Assembly (NCBI RefSeq): GCF_001941845.1
Contig: NZ_CP018870.1
Location: 2,449,001-2,513,000, forward strand
From: Streptomyces sp. TN58
Lineage (GTDB): Bacteria > Actinomycetota > Actinomycetes > Streptomycetales > Streptomycetaceae
Reading direction: 5' to 3'
DNA: 64,000 nucleotides
Positions 1 through 7,878 of this stretch are shown piece after piece. The notes beneath the pieces were generated by a model. The model made no database searches and was not told where the DNA came from. It saw nothing but the letters and a program-made list of their open reading frames with translations. Numbering within the stretch: the first letter of the stretch is position 1; every line of letters begins with the position of its first letter. The translations under genes and the position numbers were made by a program.

Positions 1-1754
1 TCCAGCTCGACGTTGACCCAGTCGGCCTTGCGCGACAGCGGGGTCTCGGGCTGCGAGTCGGCGTCGTCCGGCTCGAAGGTGCGCGGCGAGTAGTCCTCGA
101 CCTCCGGCAGCTCCAGCGGCAGCATCGACTCGGGCAGGGAGTGCGCGACGCCGTCCTCGTCGTAGACGATCGGGAAGGGCTCGCCCCAGTACCTCTGGCG
201 GCTGAACAGCCAGTCGCGCAGGCGGAAGTTGACGGTGCCCTCGCCGATGCCTCGCTCGGCCAGCCATTCGGTGATCGCGGCCTTCGCCTCGGCGACGCCC
301 AGGCCGTCCAGCGAGACGCCCTCGCCCGCCGAGTTGATCAGCTTCGCGTCGTAGGAGACGAAGGCGTCGTCCCACTCGGCCGGGTCGGTGCCGCGGCCGT
401 CGGTGGGCTCGACGACGCAGCGGATCGGCAGCTCGAAGGCGCGCGCGAACTCGAAGTCCCGGCTGTCGTGGGCCGGAACGGCCATGATCGCGCCGGTGCC
501 GTAGCCCATCAGGACGTAGTCGGCGATGAAGACCGGGACCTTGTCGCCGCTGACCGGGTTGGTCGCGTACTCGCCGGTGAAGACGCCGGTCTTGTCCTTG
601 GCCTCGGCCTGGCGCTCGACGTCCGACTTCGAGGCGGCCTGCTTGCGGTAGGCGGTGACGGCCTCGGCCGGGGTGGCGTGCCCGCCCGTCCACACGTCGT
701 GGGTGCCCTCGGGCCAGGCGGCCGGGATGAACTTCTCGACCAGCGGGTGCTCGGGCGCCAGCACCATGTAGGTGGCGCCGAACAGGGTGTCGGGGCGGGT
801 GGTGAAGACGGTGATGGCCTCGTCGCCCAGCGCGAAGTCGACGCGCGCGCCCTCGCTGCGGCCGATCCAGTTGCGCTGCTGCAGCTTGATGGCCTCGGGC
901 CAGTCCAGGGCGTCCAGGTCGTCCAGCAGCCGGTCGGCGTAGGCGGTGATCCGCATGTTCCACTGGCTCAGCTTGGACTTGAAGACCGGGAAGTTGCCGC
1001 GCTCGGAGCGGCCGTCGGCGGTGACCTCCTCGTTGGCCAGTACGGTGCCCAGCCCGGGGCACCAGTTGACGGGCGCGTCGGAGGAGTAGGCCAGCCGGAA
1101 GCCGTTCAGCACGTCGGCCCGCTCGGCCGCGGTCAGGTCGGCCCAGGCGCGGCCGCCGGGCACCTCACGGGAGCCGTCCTCGAAGGCGGCGACCAGCTCG
1201 GCGATGGGCCGGGCCTTCCTCGCGTCCGCGTCGTACCAGGAGTTGTAGATCTGCAGGAAGATCCACTGGGTCCACTTGTAGTAGTCCGGGTCGATCGTGG
1301 CGAACGAGCGGCGCTTGTCGTGGCCCAGGCCCAGCCGGCGCAGCTGGACCTTCATGTTCTCGATGTTCGCCTCGGTCGACACGCGCGGGTGCGTGCCGGT
1401 CTGCACGGCGTACTGCTCGGCCGGCAGGCCGAAGGCGTCGAACCCCAGGGTGTGCAGGACGTTGTGGCCGGTCATCCGCTGGTGGCGGGCGTAGACGTCG
1501 GTGGCGATGTAGCCGAGCGGGTGGCCGACGTGCAGGCCCGCACCGGACGGGTACGGGAACATGTCCATGATGAACTTCTTGGGCCGCGCGACGACCGCCG
1601 GGTCCCCGGCCAGGTCACCGGTCGGGTTGGGGGCCTCGTAGGTGCCCTGCGCGTCCCATACGTCCTGCCAGCGTGCCTCGATGTCGGCGGCCATGGCAGC
1701 CGTGTAGCGGTGCGCCTCGGCCGCCTCGGGGGCCGGGGTGTTCGTCTCGCTCAT
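1..1754 (-). CDS. leuS: Leucyl-tRNA synthetase, N-terminal part (runs off window)
   Basis: The enzyme charges tRNA-Leu with leucine in the cytoplasm. About 584 residues are present from the ATG at 1754; the C-terminal half, including the KMSKS loop and anticodon-binding domain, lies beyond the window edge. The class I signature HVGH is in the segment [12 protein letters not shown] near residue 75, and the long CP1 editing domain follows, with a TTRPDT threonine-rich editing motif and the [12 protein letters not shown] segment. The region upstream of the start carries a leader peptide and an attenuator-like terminator, so the gene is probably controlled by leucine supply. The family assignment is certain from these motifs; the regulation is inferred. 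Confidence 0.97.
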   Translation of the reverse strand, partial: MSETNTPAPEAAEAHRYTAAMAADIEARWQDVWDAQGTYEAPNPTGDLAGDPAVVARPKKFIMDMFPYPSGAGLHVGHPLGYIATDVYARHQRMTGHNVLHTLGFDAFGLPAEQYAVQTGTHPRVSTEANIENMKVQLRRLGLGHDKRRSFATIDPDYYKWTQWIFLQIYNSWYDADARKARPIAELVAAFEDGSREVPGGRAWADLTAAERADVLNGFRLAYSSDAPVNWCPGLGTVLANEEVTADGRSERGNFPVFKSKLSQWNMRITAYADRLLDDLDALDWPEAIKLQQRNWIGRSEGARVDFALGDEAITVFTTRPDTLFGATYMVLAPEHPLVEKFIPAAWPEGTHDVWTGGHATPAEAVTAYRKQAASKSDVERQAEAKDKTGVFTGEYATNPVSGDKVPVFIADYVLMGYGTGAIMAVPAHDSRDFEFARAFELPIRCVVEPTDGRGTDPAEWDDAFVSYDAKLINSAGEGVSLDGLGVAEAKAAITEWLAERGIGEGTVNFRLRDWLFSRQRYWGEPFPIVYDEDGVAHSLPESMLPLELPEVEDYSPRTFEPDDADSQPETPLSRKADWVNVEL

Positions 1755-1804
1755 GATTTCTGAAGCTCCATCGATCGTCTCTGCCGTCTCTGCCTGCCCA
1801 AACG

Positions 1805-1828
1805 AAAAAACCCCTCGCACAGGAGGGG
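1805..1828 (-). terminator. Attenuator-like terminator in the leuS leader
   Basis: On the minus strand a CCCCTC stem, six-nucleotide loop and GAGGGG stem are followed by six T residues, the classic intrinsic terminator form. It sits 51 nt before the leuS ATG and after a leader peptide, so its natural reading is a conditional terminator rather than the end of an upstream gene. U-tracts this clean are uncommon in Streptomyces, which adds weight. Confidence 0.75.
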
Positions 1829-1842
1829 GCGCCGCGCCGAGG

Positions 1843-1863
1843 CCGACCGTTTCCGAAGGTCGG
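1843..1863 (-). promoter_or_regulatory. Second leader hairpin, leuS attenuator
   Basis: A perfect 6-bp stem (CCGACC/GGTCGG) with a nine-nucleotide loop lies between the leader-peptide stop and the terminator hairpin. The CCGCGC at the end of the leader-peptide coding region is complementary to the GCGCGG just before the terminator, which would allow alternative pairings of the attenuator kind. The precise switch cannot be assigned by eye. Confidence 0.45.
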
Positions 1864-1869
1864 TACTGA

Positions 1870-1908
1870 TCAGCGCGGCTCGGTAAGCAGGAGGCGTACG
1901 GCACGCAT
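1870..1908 (-). CDS. leuS leader peptide [12 protein letters not shown]
   Basis: A 12-codon open frame begins at the ATG at 1908 and stops with TGA at 1870. It contains three consecutive leucine codons (CTC CTG CTT) in its middle, as expected for a peptide that senses charged tRNA-Leu. No Shine-Dalgarno is seen, but TACCCT, a fit to the actinobacterial TANNNT -10 box, ends 6 nt before the ATG, so the transcript would start at the ATG (leaderless). The downstream hairpins and the leuS gene complete an attenuator layout. The frame and codons are directly visible; the function is inference. Confidence 0.6.
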   Translation of the reverse strand: MRAVRLLLTEPR

Positions 1909-1968
1909 GGCGTCAGGGTACCGCAGCGGCCCCCGCCGACGCTCGGCCGTTTCACCCGATGGCACAAC

Positions 1969-2005
1969 GAGAAGCGGGCCACCCGATCCGGGTGGCCCGC
2001 TTCTC
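1969..2005 (-). terminator. Terminator after tRNA-Ala copy 1
   Basis: A 16-bp uninterrupted inverted repeat with a five-nucleotide loop lies immediately downstream of the tRNA gene on the minus strand. The following sequence is only mildly T-rich, as is usual in high-GC actinomycetes. Confidence 0.75.
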
Positions 2006-2010
2006 CACTG

Positions 2011-2083
2011 TGGAGCTAAGGAGAATTGAACTCCTGACCTCCTGCATGCCATGCAGGCGCTCTACCAACTGAGCTATAGCCCC
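2011..2083 (-). tRNA. tRNA-Ala (anticodon GGC), copy 1
   Basis: The minus strand folds as a 73-nt cloverleaf with acceptor GGGGCTA/TAGCTCC, D arm containing GTTGGTAG, anticodon stem CCTGC/GCAGG with loop ATGGCAT (anticodon GGC), and TTCAATT in the T loop. The G3:U70 wobble pair, the identity element for alanyl-tRNA synthetase, is present. The CCA tail is only partly encoded (discriminator A). An identical copy lies about 0.6 kb upstream on the same strand. Confidence 0.95.
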
Positions 2084-2213
2084 TTGTTTGTTTGCCGCTT
2101 CGGTTTCCCTTGCCGGTTCCCCTTGGCGACGTCCCAAACATTACACGGTCATGGCCCTGGTCCAAAAATCGGTTTCCACCAACCATGGGCCATGTCCGAT
2201 TTGCAACGGTCTG

Positions 2214-2447
2214 TCATGCTCTCGCGAACTGGTAGAACCGCTTGAGCGTGCAGTGCTCGTCGAGCAGCCGACCATAGATCGGCTCCCCTTCCAGCTCGCG
2301 GTACGTCTCGATCGGGTCGCCTTTTATGATCAGCGCCCGCGCGCATTCCTCGCACCAGTACTGGTAGTCGGGGTTGACCGGGTCCATGTCCCGCACGATC
2401 GGCGTCCCGTTGTTGCACCAGTCGCACCGGCGCCGGTGTGCACCCAT
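2214..2447 (-). CDS. 77-residue Cys-rich (zinc-ribbon-like) protein of unknown function
   Basis: The protein starts MGAHRRRCDWCNNG and carries two Cys pairs, CDWC near residue 8 and WCEEC near residue 32, spaced as in a small zinc ribbon, followed by an acidic and aromatic C-terminal part. The start at 2447 is chosen because a GGGAG lies about 10 nt upstream; longer frames run into the tRNA gene. The gene sits alone between the two tRNA-Ala copies. I do not recognise a named family. It could bind RNA or metal, but nothing in the sequence shows that. Confidence 0.7.
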   Translation of the reverse strand: MGAHRRRCDWCNNGTPIVRDMDPVNPDYQYWCEECARALIIKGDPIETYRELEGEPIYGRLLDEHCTLKRFYQFARA

Positions 2448-2554
2448 CCGTTCGCGACTCCCTCCCGCGTCGGGCCGTCGACTCCCCCTCCGGCTGTCCG
2501 ATTCTGCCACGCCGGTGCGGGCCAGGTCAGCAAACGCAAAGGGTACAAAAGCAA

Positions 2555-2584
2555 GGATCCCGCCCCCACTTGGGGACGGGATCC
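2555..2584 (-). terminator. Terminator after tRNA-Ala copy 2
   Basis: Inverted repeat GGATCCCG...CGGGATCC with a further GC-rich inner stem, followed on the minus strand by TTGCTTTTG. It ends the tRNA transcript before the 77-residue gene. Confidence 0.75.
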
Positions 2585-2590
2585 TGATTG

Positions 2591-2663
2591 TGGAGCTAAG
2601 GAGAATTGAACTCCTGACCTCCTGCATGCCATGCAGGCGCTCTACCAACTGAGCTATAGCCCC
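2591..2663 (-). tRNA. tRNA-Ala (anticodon GGC), copy 2
   Basis: The 73-nt sequence is identical to copy 1 at 2011-2083, with the same G3:U70 pair and GGC anticodon. The identity stops at the tRNA ends apart from two flanking bases, so the flanks and terminators are unrelated. The spacing suggests an old tandem duplication kept identical by gene conversion. Confidence 0.95.
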
Positions 2664-2786
2664 GCTCTCCGCCGCGCTTCCCCCGTCTCCGGTGTTCTTC
2701 GCTGCGAACAAGAAGAACTCTAGCCTGTGACCAGCCGGAAAGTGAAATCCGGGTCGGAGCCCTGGTGGGAAGCGGCAGGGAGCCGG

Positions 2787-3452
2787 TCAGTCGTCGTCGC
2801 CGAGCACCGGTTCCGGCAGCGTGCCGGCGTTGTGCTCCAGCAGGCGCCAGCCCCGGGCGCCCTCGCCGAGGACGGACCAGCAGCAGTTGGAGAGCCCGCC
2901 CAGGCCCTCCCAGTGGCGCGGCTCCAGGCCCAGCAGGCGCCCGATCGTCGTACGGATGGTGCCGCCGTGGCTGACGACGACGAGCGTGCCGTTCCCCGGC
3001 AGCGCGTCGGCGTGCTCCAGCACCACGGGCGCGGCGCGGTCGGCGACCTCGGTCTCCAGCTCACCGCCGCCGCGGCGAACCGGTTCGCCACGCTTCCACG
3101 CCGTGTACTGCTCGCCGTACTTGCCGAGGATCTCCTCGTGCGTCAGGCCCTGCCAGTCACCGGCGTACGTCTCGCGCAGCGCCTCGGTGTGCGTCACGGG
3201 CAGCCCCGTGACCGCGGCCAGCTCGGCCGCGGTGGCCGCGGCACGCCGCAGGTCCGAGGCGACGATGGCGTCCGGCTTCAGGGACGCGAGCAGCCGCGCG
3301 GAGCGGCGCGCCTGCGCCAGGCCCGTCTCGGTCAGCTCGATGTCCGTGGAGCCCTGGAAGCGCCGCTCCAGGTTCCAGGAGGTCTGGCCGTGCCGCCAGA
3401 GGACGATCTTCCTGCTGGACCTGGCCGGCCCGGCCGCTTCGGTCGCGCTCAG
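2787..3452 (-). CDS. Histidine phosphatase family protein (phosphoglycerate mutase-like)
   Basis: The 221-residue protein belongs to the branch-1 histidine phosphatases. The phosphohistidine motif RHGQTSWN lies about 22 residues after the start, and the second catalytic histidine is in VVSHGGTIRTTIG. The substrate is unknown. The start is unusual: the only start-like codon in frame before RHG is CTG at 3452, which overlaps the rsfS stop in the arrangement CTGA, so the gene would be translationally coupled to rsfS. An ATG or GTG upstream is excluded because an in-frame TGA lies three codons before it. A GTG at 3197 would remove the active site. The family is certain; the CTG start is inferred. 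Confidence 0.88.
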   Translation of the reverse strand: MSATEAAGPARSSRKIVLWRHGQTSWNLERRFQGSTDIELTETGLAQARRSARLLASLKPDAIVASDLRRAAATAAELAAVTGLPVTHTEALRETYAGDWQGLTHEEILGKYGEQYTAWKRGEPVRRGGGELETEVADRAAPVVLEHADALPGNGTLVVVSHGGTIRTTIGRLLGLEPRHWEGLGGLSNCCWSVLGEGARGWRLLEHNAGTLPEPVLGDDD

Positions 3453-3895
3453 AACAGATCACCGTCCAGGTCGTCGTCGCCCGCCGCCTCGCGCAGCTTG
3501 GCGTGCTCCTCGGCCTTGCCGATGGTGAGCTTGGCGTCCTCGGGGAGCTCGATCTCGGGGCAGTCCTTCCACAGGCGCTCCAGCGCGTAGAAGACCCGCT
3601 CCTCGCTGTGCTGGACGTGGACGACGATGTCGACGTAGTCGAGCAGGATCCAGCGGGCGTCGCGGTCGCCCTCGCGGCGCACCGGCTTGGCGCCGAGCTC
3701 CTTCTGCAGGCGCTCCTCGATCTCGTCGACGATCGACTTGACCTGGCGGTCGTTGGGCGCCGAGGCCAGCAGGAAGGCGTCGGTGATCGACAGCACGTCG
3801 CTGACGTCGTACGCGATGATGTCGTGCGCGAGCCGGTCGGCCGCTGCCTGGGCAGCGGTGGTGATGAGCTCGATGGAGCGGTCCGTGGCGGTCAC
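3449..3895 (-). CDS. rsfS: Ribosome silencing factor RsfS
   Basis: This 148-residue protein is the RsfS/Iojap family factor that binds ribosomal protein L14 and blocks subunit joining when nutrients are short. The conserved blocks DIIAYDVSDVLSITDAFLLA and ARWILLDYVDIVVHV are present, followed by an acidic tail. It overlaps the downstream phosphatase gene by 4 nt, so the two are expressed together. The neighbouring wall-protein and nadD genes give the usual rsfS context in actinobacteria. Confidence 0.95.
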   Translation of the reverse strand: MTATDRSIELITTAAQAAADRLAHDIIAYDVSDVLSITDAFLLASAPNDRQVKSIVDEIEERLQKELGAKPVRREGDRDARWILLDYVDIVVHVQHSEERVFYALERLWKDCPEIELPEDAKLTIGKAEEHAKLREAAGDDDLDGDLF

Positions 3896-3953
3896 TGGCC
3901 ATGCTTTCGGGTCGGCGGGCAGATCCCTACAAGGGTCTCATGTACCGCCGACG

Positions 3954-3983
3954 GCGCCCGCGCGGAATGTTCCGCGCGGGCGC
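3954..3983. terminator. Perfect 14-bp inverted repeat between rsfS and the LCP gene
   Basis: GCGCCCGCGCGGAA and its exact complement are separated by two bases. It sits just after the stop of the LCP-like gene and before rsfS. There is no T-tract, so terminator function is likely but not shown. Confidence 0.5.
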
Positions 3984-4014
3984 GAGCGCCCCTCCCCGCC
4001 GGACGCGGGCCCGG

Positions 4015-5715
4015 TCAGGACGGCTTGTAGTCCTTGCCGAGGATCACCACGACCTCGGCGTTCACGACGTTCTCGGCCTTCTTCACGACCGTTTCGGGCA
4101 GCCCCAGCGTCTTGGCCACCTCGATCGCGCGGTCGCGCTGGGCGTCGTCCTGATAGGTGATCTGGGAGGCCGCCGCGGCCTTGTCCGCCTTGCCGCCGTC
4201 CACGAAGGTGTAACCGCCGTTCATCAGCGCCGCCTTCGCCGCGACCTGCGTCTTCTCGTCGCCGGTGGCGTCCTTCAGGCCGACGCGCGGGGCGGCTCCG
4301 GGCTGGGCGGCGTCGGCGGACCCGCCGAGCACCTCCTTGACGACCTTCTTGTTGGCCTCGTCCGTGAGCGTCCCGTCCGGCTTCACCGCGATGACGTCGG
4401 TGCGGTAGGCGCCCACCTTGGCGTGCGCGCCGAGCTTGGACAGCAGGGCGCCGAGGGTCTGCGCGTCGAGCGCGGGATCCAGGATCTGGCCGATGCTCTC
4501 GACCGTGACGGCGGCGGCCTTGGGGTCGCTGGGGACCTTGCGCAGGACGGCGTAGAGCACCTTGCCGGTGCGCTCCAGCTGCTTGGCTTCCGCTTCGCCC
4601 TGGGCGCGGTGGGTGGCGTACGCGACGGCCATAGGGCCGCTCAGGCTCTGCTTCTGCCCCTGGGCGACGGCCGGGGTCTTGGCCGCGTCGTCGGCCGGGA
4701 CGGCGGTGTCGGTGTCGACCTCGATGCCGCCGACCAGCTCGACCAGGTTCTCCAGGAAGGGTGTGTCCAGGCGCCAGGTGCCGCCGATGCTGGTGCCGAG
4801 CACGGCGTCCAGGGCCTCGCGGGTGCCGAGGCCGCCCTCCTCCACCGCCTTGCCGAGGGCGGTGGCGGTGCCGTCCTGGCCGGTGACGGCGAGGGCATTC
4901 GGCAGCAGGACGGTGGCGCCCTGCTTGGTGGTGACGTTGTCGACGAGCAGCGCCGAGGAGGTGCCGCCCTTCTTGGTGTTGTGCAGGTGCACGACGATCA
5001 TGTCGCGCTTCTGCGCCCCGGGGTCCGCGGTCGTGGCGGTCTTGGTTCCTGGACCGTCGAGGAAGGGCAGCTTGCCCGCGTACCAGAGGTAGCCGGCGCC
5101 GCCGACGACGAACAGCGCCAGGACGACGATCAGGGCGGTGACCCGGTTGCGGCCGCGGCGGCGGGCCTCCTCGCGGCGCTCGGTGCGGCTCTCGGTGAAC
5201 TTGAGCCAGTCGATGACGTCCTCGGACTCCTCGTCCGGCTGGTCGATGAAGGCGAACATCTCGGTGCGGTAGTCCCGGCCCGCCTCGGAGCCGGCCTCGG
5301 GCCGGCGCGGCTCGGGGACCTGGGCGGCGGGCCGCTCGGCCGGGGCCTCGGGCCGCTCGGCGGCACGGGGCTCGGGCGGCGCCTGCTGCGGAATCCACTG
5401 CTGGGCCTGCGGCTGGGTCTGCTGCGCCTGCTGCGGGGCCTGGTACTGGGTCTGCTGGGCGTCGTACCCGTAGGGGGACGGCGCCTGGGTGTACTCCTGC
5501 TGCCCGTACTCCTGCTGCTGCGGGTAGTACTGATGCTGGGGCTGCTGGGGCTGGGCGTAGCCCTGGTGGTCGTAGCCGTAGCCCGGCTGTTCGTAGCGGG
5601 GGGCGGCGGGCTGCGCGGGCGCCTGGCCGTACACCGGCCGCCCGTACGCGTCGTAGCCGATGAGCTGCTGCTCGTGAGCGGCATACGGGTCGTACGGATC
5701 CTGTCGGTCGTTCAC
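4015..5715 (-). CDS. LytR-CpsA-Psr-like membrane protein with LytR C-terminal domain
   Basis: The 566-residue protein has a long cytosolic N-terminus rich in Gln, Tyr and Pro (residues 1-150), an Arg-rich stretch, one membrane segment near residues 190-212, an extracellular LCP-like region (about 225-400) and a C-terminal LytR_C-type domain (about 470-566). LCP enzymes attach polymers to peptidoglycan. Here the usual catalytic pattern (SxRDT and KLN-type residues) is not recognisable, with LLPNAL in its place, although LVELVGGIEVD is kept. It may therefore be a non-catalytic relative. It lies 23 nt downstream of nadD and is probably co-transcribed with it. Confidence 0.8.
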   Translation of the reverse strand: MNDRQDPYDPYAAHEQQLIGYDAYGRPVYGQAPAQPAAPRYEQPGYGYDHQGYAQPQQPQHQYYPQQQEYGQQEYTQAPSPYGYDAQQTQYQAPQQAQQTQPQAQQWIPQQAPPEPRAAERPEAPAERPAAQVPEPRRPEAGSEAGRDYRTEMFAFIDQPDEESEDVIDWLKFTESRTERREEARRRGRNRVTALIVVLALFVVGGAGYLWYAGKLPFLDGPGTKTATTADPGAQKRDMIVVHLHNTKKGGTSSALLVDNVTTKQGATVLLPNALAVTGQDGTATALGKAVEEGGLGTREALDAVLGTSIGGTWRLDTPFLENLVELVGGIEVDTDTAVPADDAAKTPAVAQGQKQSLSGPMAVAYATHRAQGEAEAKQLERTGKVLYAVLRKVPSDPKAAAVTVESIGQILDPALDAQTLGALLSKLGAHAKVGAYRTDVIAVKPDGTLTDEANKKVVKEVLGGSADAAQPGAAPRVGLKDATGDEKTQVAAKAALMNGGYTFVDGGKADKAAAASQITYQDDAQRDRAIEVAKTLGLPETVVKKAENVVNAEVVVILGKDYKPS

Positions 5716-5738
5716 CGCGGGCCCCTTTCTCCGGAAGC

Positions 5739-6356
5739 TCAGGCTCCCCGGTACAGCTCACGCTTGTCGATGTAGCGCACCACACCGTCCGGCACCAGAT
5801 ACCAGACGGGGTCGCCCTGGGCGACCCGCGTGCGGCAGTCCGTGGACGAGATCGCCAGCGCGGGGACCTCGACCAGGGAGACGCCGCCCTCGGGCAGCCC
5901 GTCGTCGGTGAGCACGTGGCCCGGCCGGGTGACTCCGATGAAGTGGGAGAGCGAGAACAGCTCGTCGGCGTTGCGCCAGGTCAGGATCTGCGCGAGCGCG
6001 TCGGCACCCGTGATGAAGAACAGGTCGGCGTCGTCGTTCAGCGCCTTCAGGTCCCGCAGGGTGTCGATCGTGTAGGTCGGCCCGCCGCGGTCGATGTCGA
6101 TGCGGCTCACCGAGAACTGCGGGTTCGACGCCGTGGCGATGACCGTCATCAGGTAGCGGTCCTCGGCGGGCGAGACCGCCCGCTGGGACTTCTGCCACGG
6201 CTCACCGGTCGGCACGAACACCACCTCGTCGAGGTGGAAAAGGGCGGCCACCTCGCTGGCGGCCACCAGGTGTCCGTGGTGGATCGGGTCGAATGTCCCG
6301 CCCATCACGCCGAGCCGGCGTTTGGCCGGACCGGTAGGCGTCTCCTGCTCTCCCAT
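5739..6356 (-). CDS. nadD: Nicotinate-nucleotide adenylyltransferase
   Basis: NadD makes nicotinic acid adenine dinucleotide from nicotinate mononucleotide and ATP in NAD synthesis. The 205-residue protein has the nucleotidyltransferase motif [11 protein letters not shown] at residues 19-29 and the ISSTDCR motif near residue 172. Length is normal for the family. Adjacent genes nadD, LCP and rsfS are on the same strand with short gaps and may form one transcript. Confidence 0.96.
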   Translation of the reverse strand: MGEQETPTGPAKRRLGVMGGTFDPIHHGHLVAASEVAALFHLDEVVFVPTGEPWQKSQRAVSPAEDRYLMTVIATASNPQFSVSRIDIDRGGPTYTIDTLRDLKALNDDADLFFITGADALAQILTWRNADELFSLSHFIGVTRPGHVLTDDGLPEGGVSLVEVPALAISSTDCRTRVAQGDPVWYLVPDGVVRYIDKRELYRGA

Positions 6357-6401
6357 GAGCGCAGAGCCTACTGGCCCGGCGGACCGGTCCGGCTGGGGGC
6401 C

Positions 6402-6463
6402 GTGTTGCGAAGTGGCGTCGTCCGCCGGAGAGCGGTGCGGGCCGGACGGGGCTTTCGAAGCAC
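6402..6463. repeat. Shrunken relic of the MITE-like repeat found at 56727-56901
   Basis: Bases 6402-6426 match 56731-56756 at all positions except for one missing A, and CTTTCGAAGCAC near 6452-6463 resembles the opposite terminus CTTTCGCAACAC at 10 of 12 positions. The interior is reduced to about 30 nt. It lies between nadD and the 55-residue gene and disrupts nothing. Confidence 0.7.
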
Positions 6464-6477
6464 TTCCAGTGCTTCGA
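6455..6477. terminator. Hairpin after the 55-residue membrane protein gene
   Basis: TCGAAGCAC and its exact complement flank a five-base loop, 5 nt after the stop codon of the small gene on the minus strand. It overlaps the right end of the repeat relic, so the relic may have supplied the terminator. Confidence 0.5.
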
Positions 6478-6482
6478 CCGCA

Positions 6483-6650
6483 CTAGCGGTCGCGGTTCAG
6501 GCGCGTGGTGACCCACAGCATCAGCATCAGGATGATGAAGGCGGCGCCGCCGGTCACGTACGGGTTGAGGCTGTCGTGGTTGCCGCCGTGCTGCTCGGCC
6601 CCCTCCGAGGCGAGGACGACCAGGTTGTGGGCGGTGGAGGAGAGGCTCAT
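6483..6650 (-). CDS. Small single-pass membrane protein, 55 residues
   Basis: The peptide begins MSLSSTAHNLVVLASEG, contains a His/Gly/Asn-rich linker (EQHGGNHDS), and has one hydrophobic segment (VTGGAAFIILMLMLWVTT, about residues 32-49) followed by RLNRDR. A C-terminal positive tail after the segment suggests the N-terminus faces out. I recall a protein of this type beside nadD in other Streptomyces; the function is unknown. Confidence 0.75.
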   Translation of the reverse strand: MSLSSTAHNLVVLASEGAEQHGGNHDSLNPYVTGGAAFIILMLMLWVTTRLNRDR

Positions 6651-6789
6651 CAGGCAGGTACCTATCGAGTCGGGGAGCGGGCGGAGACTTCGCTCACATC
6701 GTATGCGGGCGCCCGGGGCACGCTCGCGCCGACTCAGGCGTTGGAGAGGATAGACGCATCGTCGAGCAGGTGGATCAGGGGAGGGCGCA

Positions 6790-7878
6790 ATGACGCAGAC
6801 GGGATTCGAGAAGACGCCGGCGCGGGACCGCAGGAGGTTCCCCGGTATCTCCTCGCGTGCGTACGAGCATCCGGCGGACCGGTCGGCACTGGTGGCGCTG
6901 CGGAAGCTGACCGGCTTCGACACGGTCTTCAAGGCCCTGAGCGGGCTGCTCCCGGAGCGCAGCCTGCGCCTGCTGTTCCTGTCGGACTCGGTGCGGGTGG
7001 GCGAGACGCAGTTCCCGCACCTGCACGCGATGCTCCGTGACGCCTGTTACATCCTGGACCTGGAGAAGGTCCCGCAGATGTACGTGCAGCAGGACCCGCG
7101 GCCGAACGCCATGTGCATCGGGCTGGACGAGCCGATCATCGTGGTGACCACGAGCCTCGTCGAGCTGCTGGACGAGGAGGAGATGCGGGCGGTCGTCGGC
7201 CACGAGGTGGGCCACGCGCTGTCGGGGCACTCCGTCTACCGCACGATCCTGCTGTTCCTGACGACTCTGGCACTGAAGGTGGCGTGGATCCCGCTGGGCA
7301 ACGTGGCGGTCATGACGCTGGTGACCGCGCTGCGGGAGTGGTTCCGCAAGTCGGAGCTGTCGGCCGACCGGGCGGGGCTGCTGGTGGGGCAGGACGTGAC
7401 GGCCTCGATGCGCGGGCTGATGAAGCTGGCGGGCGGCAACCACCTGCACGAGATGAACGTGGATGCCTTCCTGGAGCAGGCCGACGAGTACGAGAAGGGC
7501 GGCGACCTGCGGGATTCCGTGCTGAAGATCCTCAACATGCTGCCGCGCACGCACCCCTTCACCACGGTCCGGGCGGCCGAGCTGAAGAAGTGGTCGGAGA
7601 GCCGCGACTTCCAGCGGATCATGGACGGCCACTACCCGCGCCGCGAGGAGGACAAGGACACCTCGGTCACGGACTCCTTCCGGGAGTCGGCCGCGCACTA
7701 CGCCGATTCGGTGCGCACCAGCAAGGACCCGCTGTTCAAGCTGGTGGGTGACATCGCGGGCGGCGCGGCGGACATGGGCGGCAGGCTGCGCGACCGGTTC
7801 ACCGGAGCCGGAGCCGGATCGGGCTCCGGCGCGGACACGGGCGCCGAGGGCAAGGGCGGGGCTACGGGGCAGGGCTGA
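6790..7878 (+). CDS. M48-family membrane zinc metallopeptidase (HtpX-like)
   Basis: The 362-residue protein carries the zinc-binding motif HEVGH at residues 138-142 and a downstream ELSADRAG glutamate motif near residue 195, both diagnostic of M48 peptidases. Two hydrophobic stretches (about 150-180) lie between them, so it is membrane-bound with a cytosolic active site as in HtpX. A GGGAGG lies 6 nt before the ATG. The C-terminus is Gly/Ala-rich and of low complexity, and its last 17 nt overlap the 3' end of the convergent gene at 7862. The likely role is membrane protein quality control. Confidence 0.9.
   Translation: MTQTGFEKTPARDRRRFPGISSRAYEHPADRSALVALRKLTGFDTVFKALSGLLPERSLRLLFLSDSVRVGETQFPHLHAMLRDACYILDLEKVPQMYVQQDPRPNAMCIGLDEPIIVVTTSLVELLDEEEMRAVVGHEVGHALSGHSVYRTILLFLTTLALKVAWIPLGNVAVMTLVTALREWFRKSELSADRAGLLVGQDVTASMRGLMKLAGGNHLHEMNVDAFLEQADEYEKGGDLRDSVLKILNMLPRTHPFTTVRAAELKKWSESRDFQRIMDGHYPRREEDKDTSVTDSFRESAAHYADSVRTSKDPLFKLVGDIAGGAADMGGRLRDRFTGAGAGSGSGADTGAEGKGGATGQG

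Noticed and set aside
1761..1925. A T-box riboswitch for leuS.
   Set aside because: No T-box core sequence was seen, while a Leu-rich leader peptide is present, so peptide attenuation explains the leader better.
1870..2137. Frames of about 60 codons over the first tRNA-Ala and its terminator.
   Set aside because: They cover the tRNA and hairpin and carry no independent support. Only the 12-codon leader peptide at their end is kept.
2214..2711. A 165-codon version of the Cys-rich gene that starts inside or beyond tRNA-Ala copy 2.
   Set aside because: The added part is translated tRNA and terminator sequence, while the ATG at 2447 has a Shine-Dalgarno.
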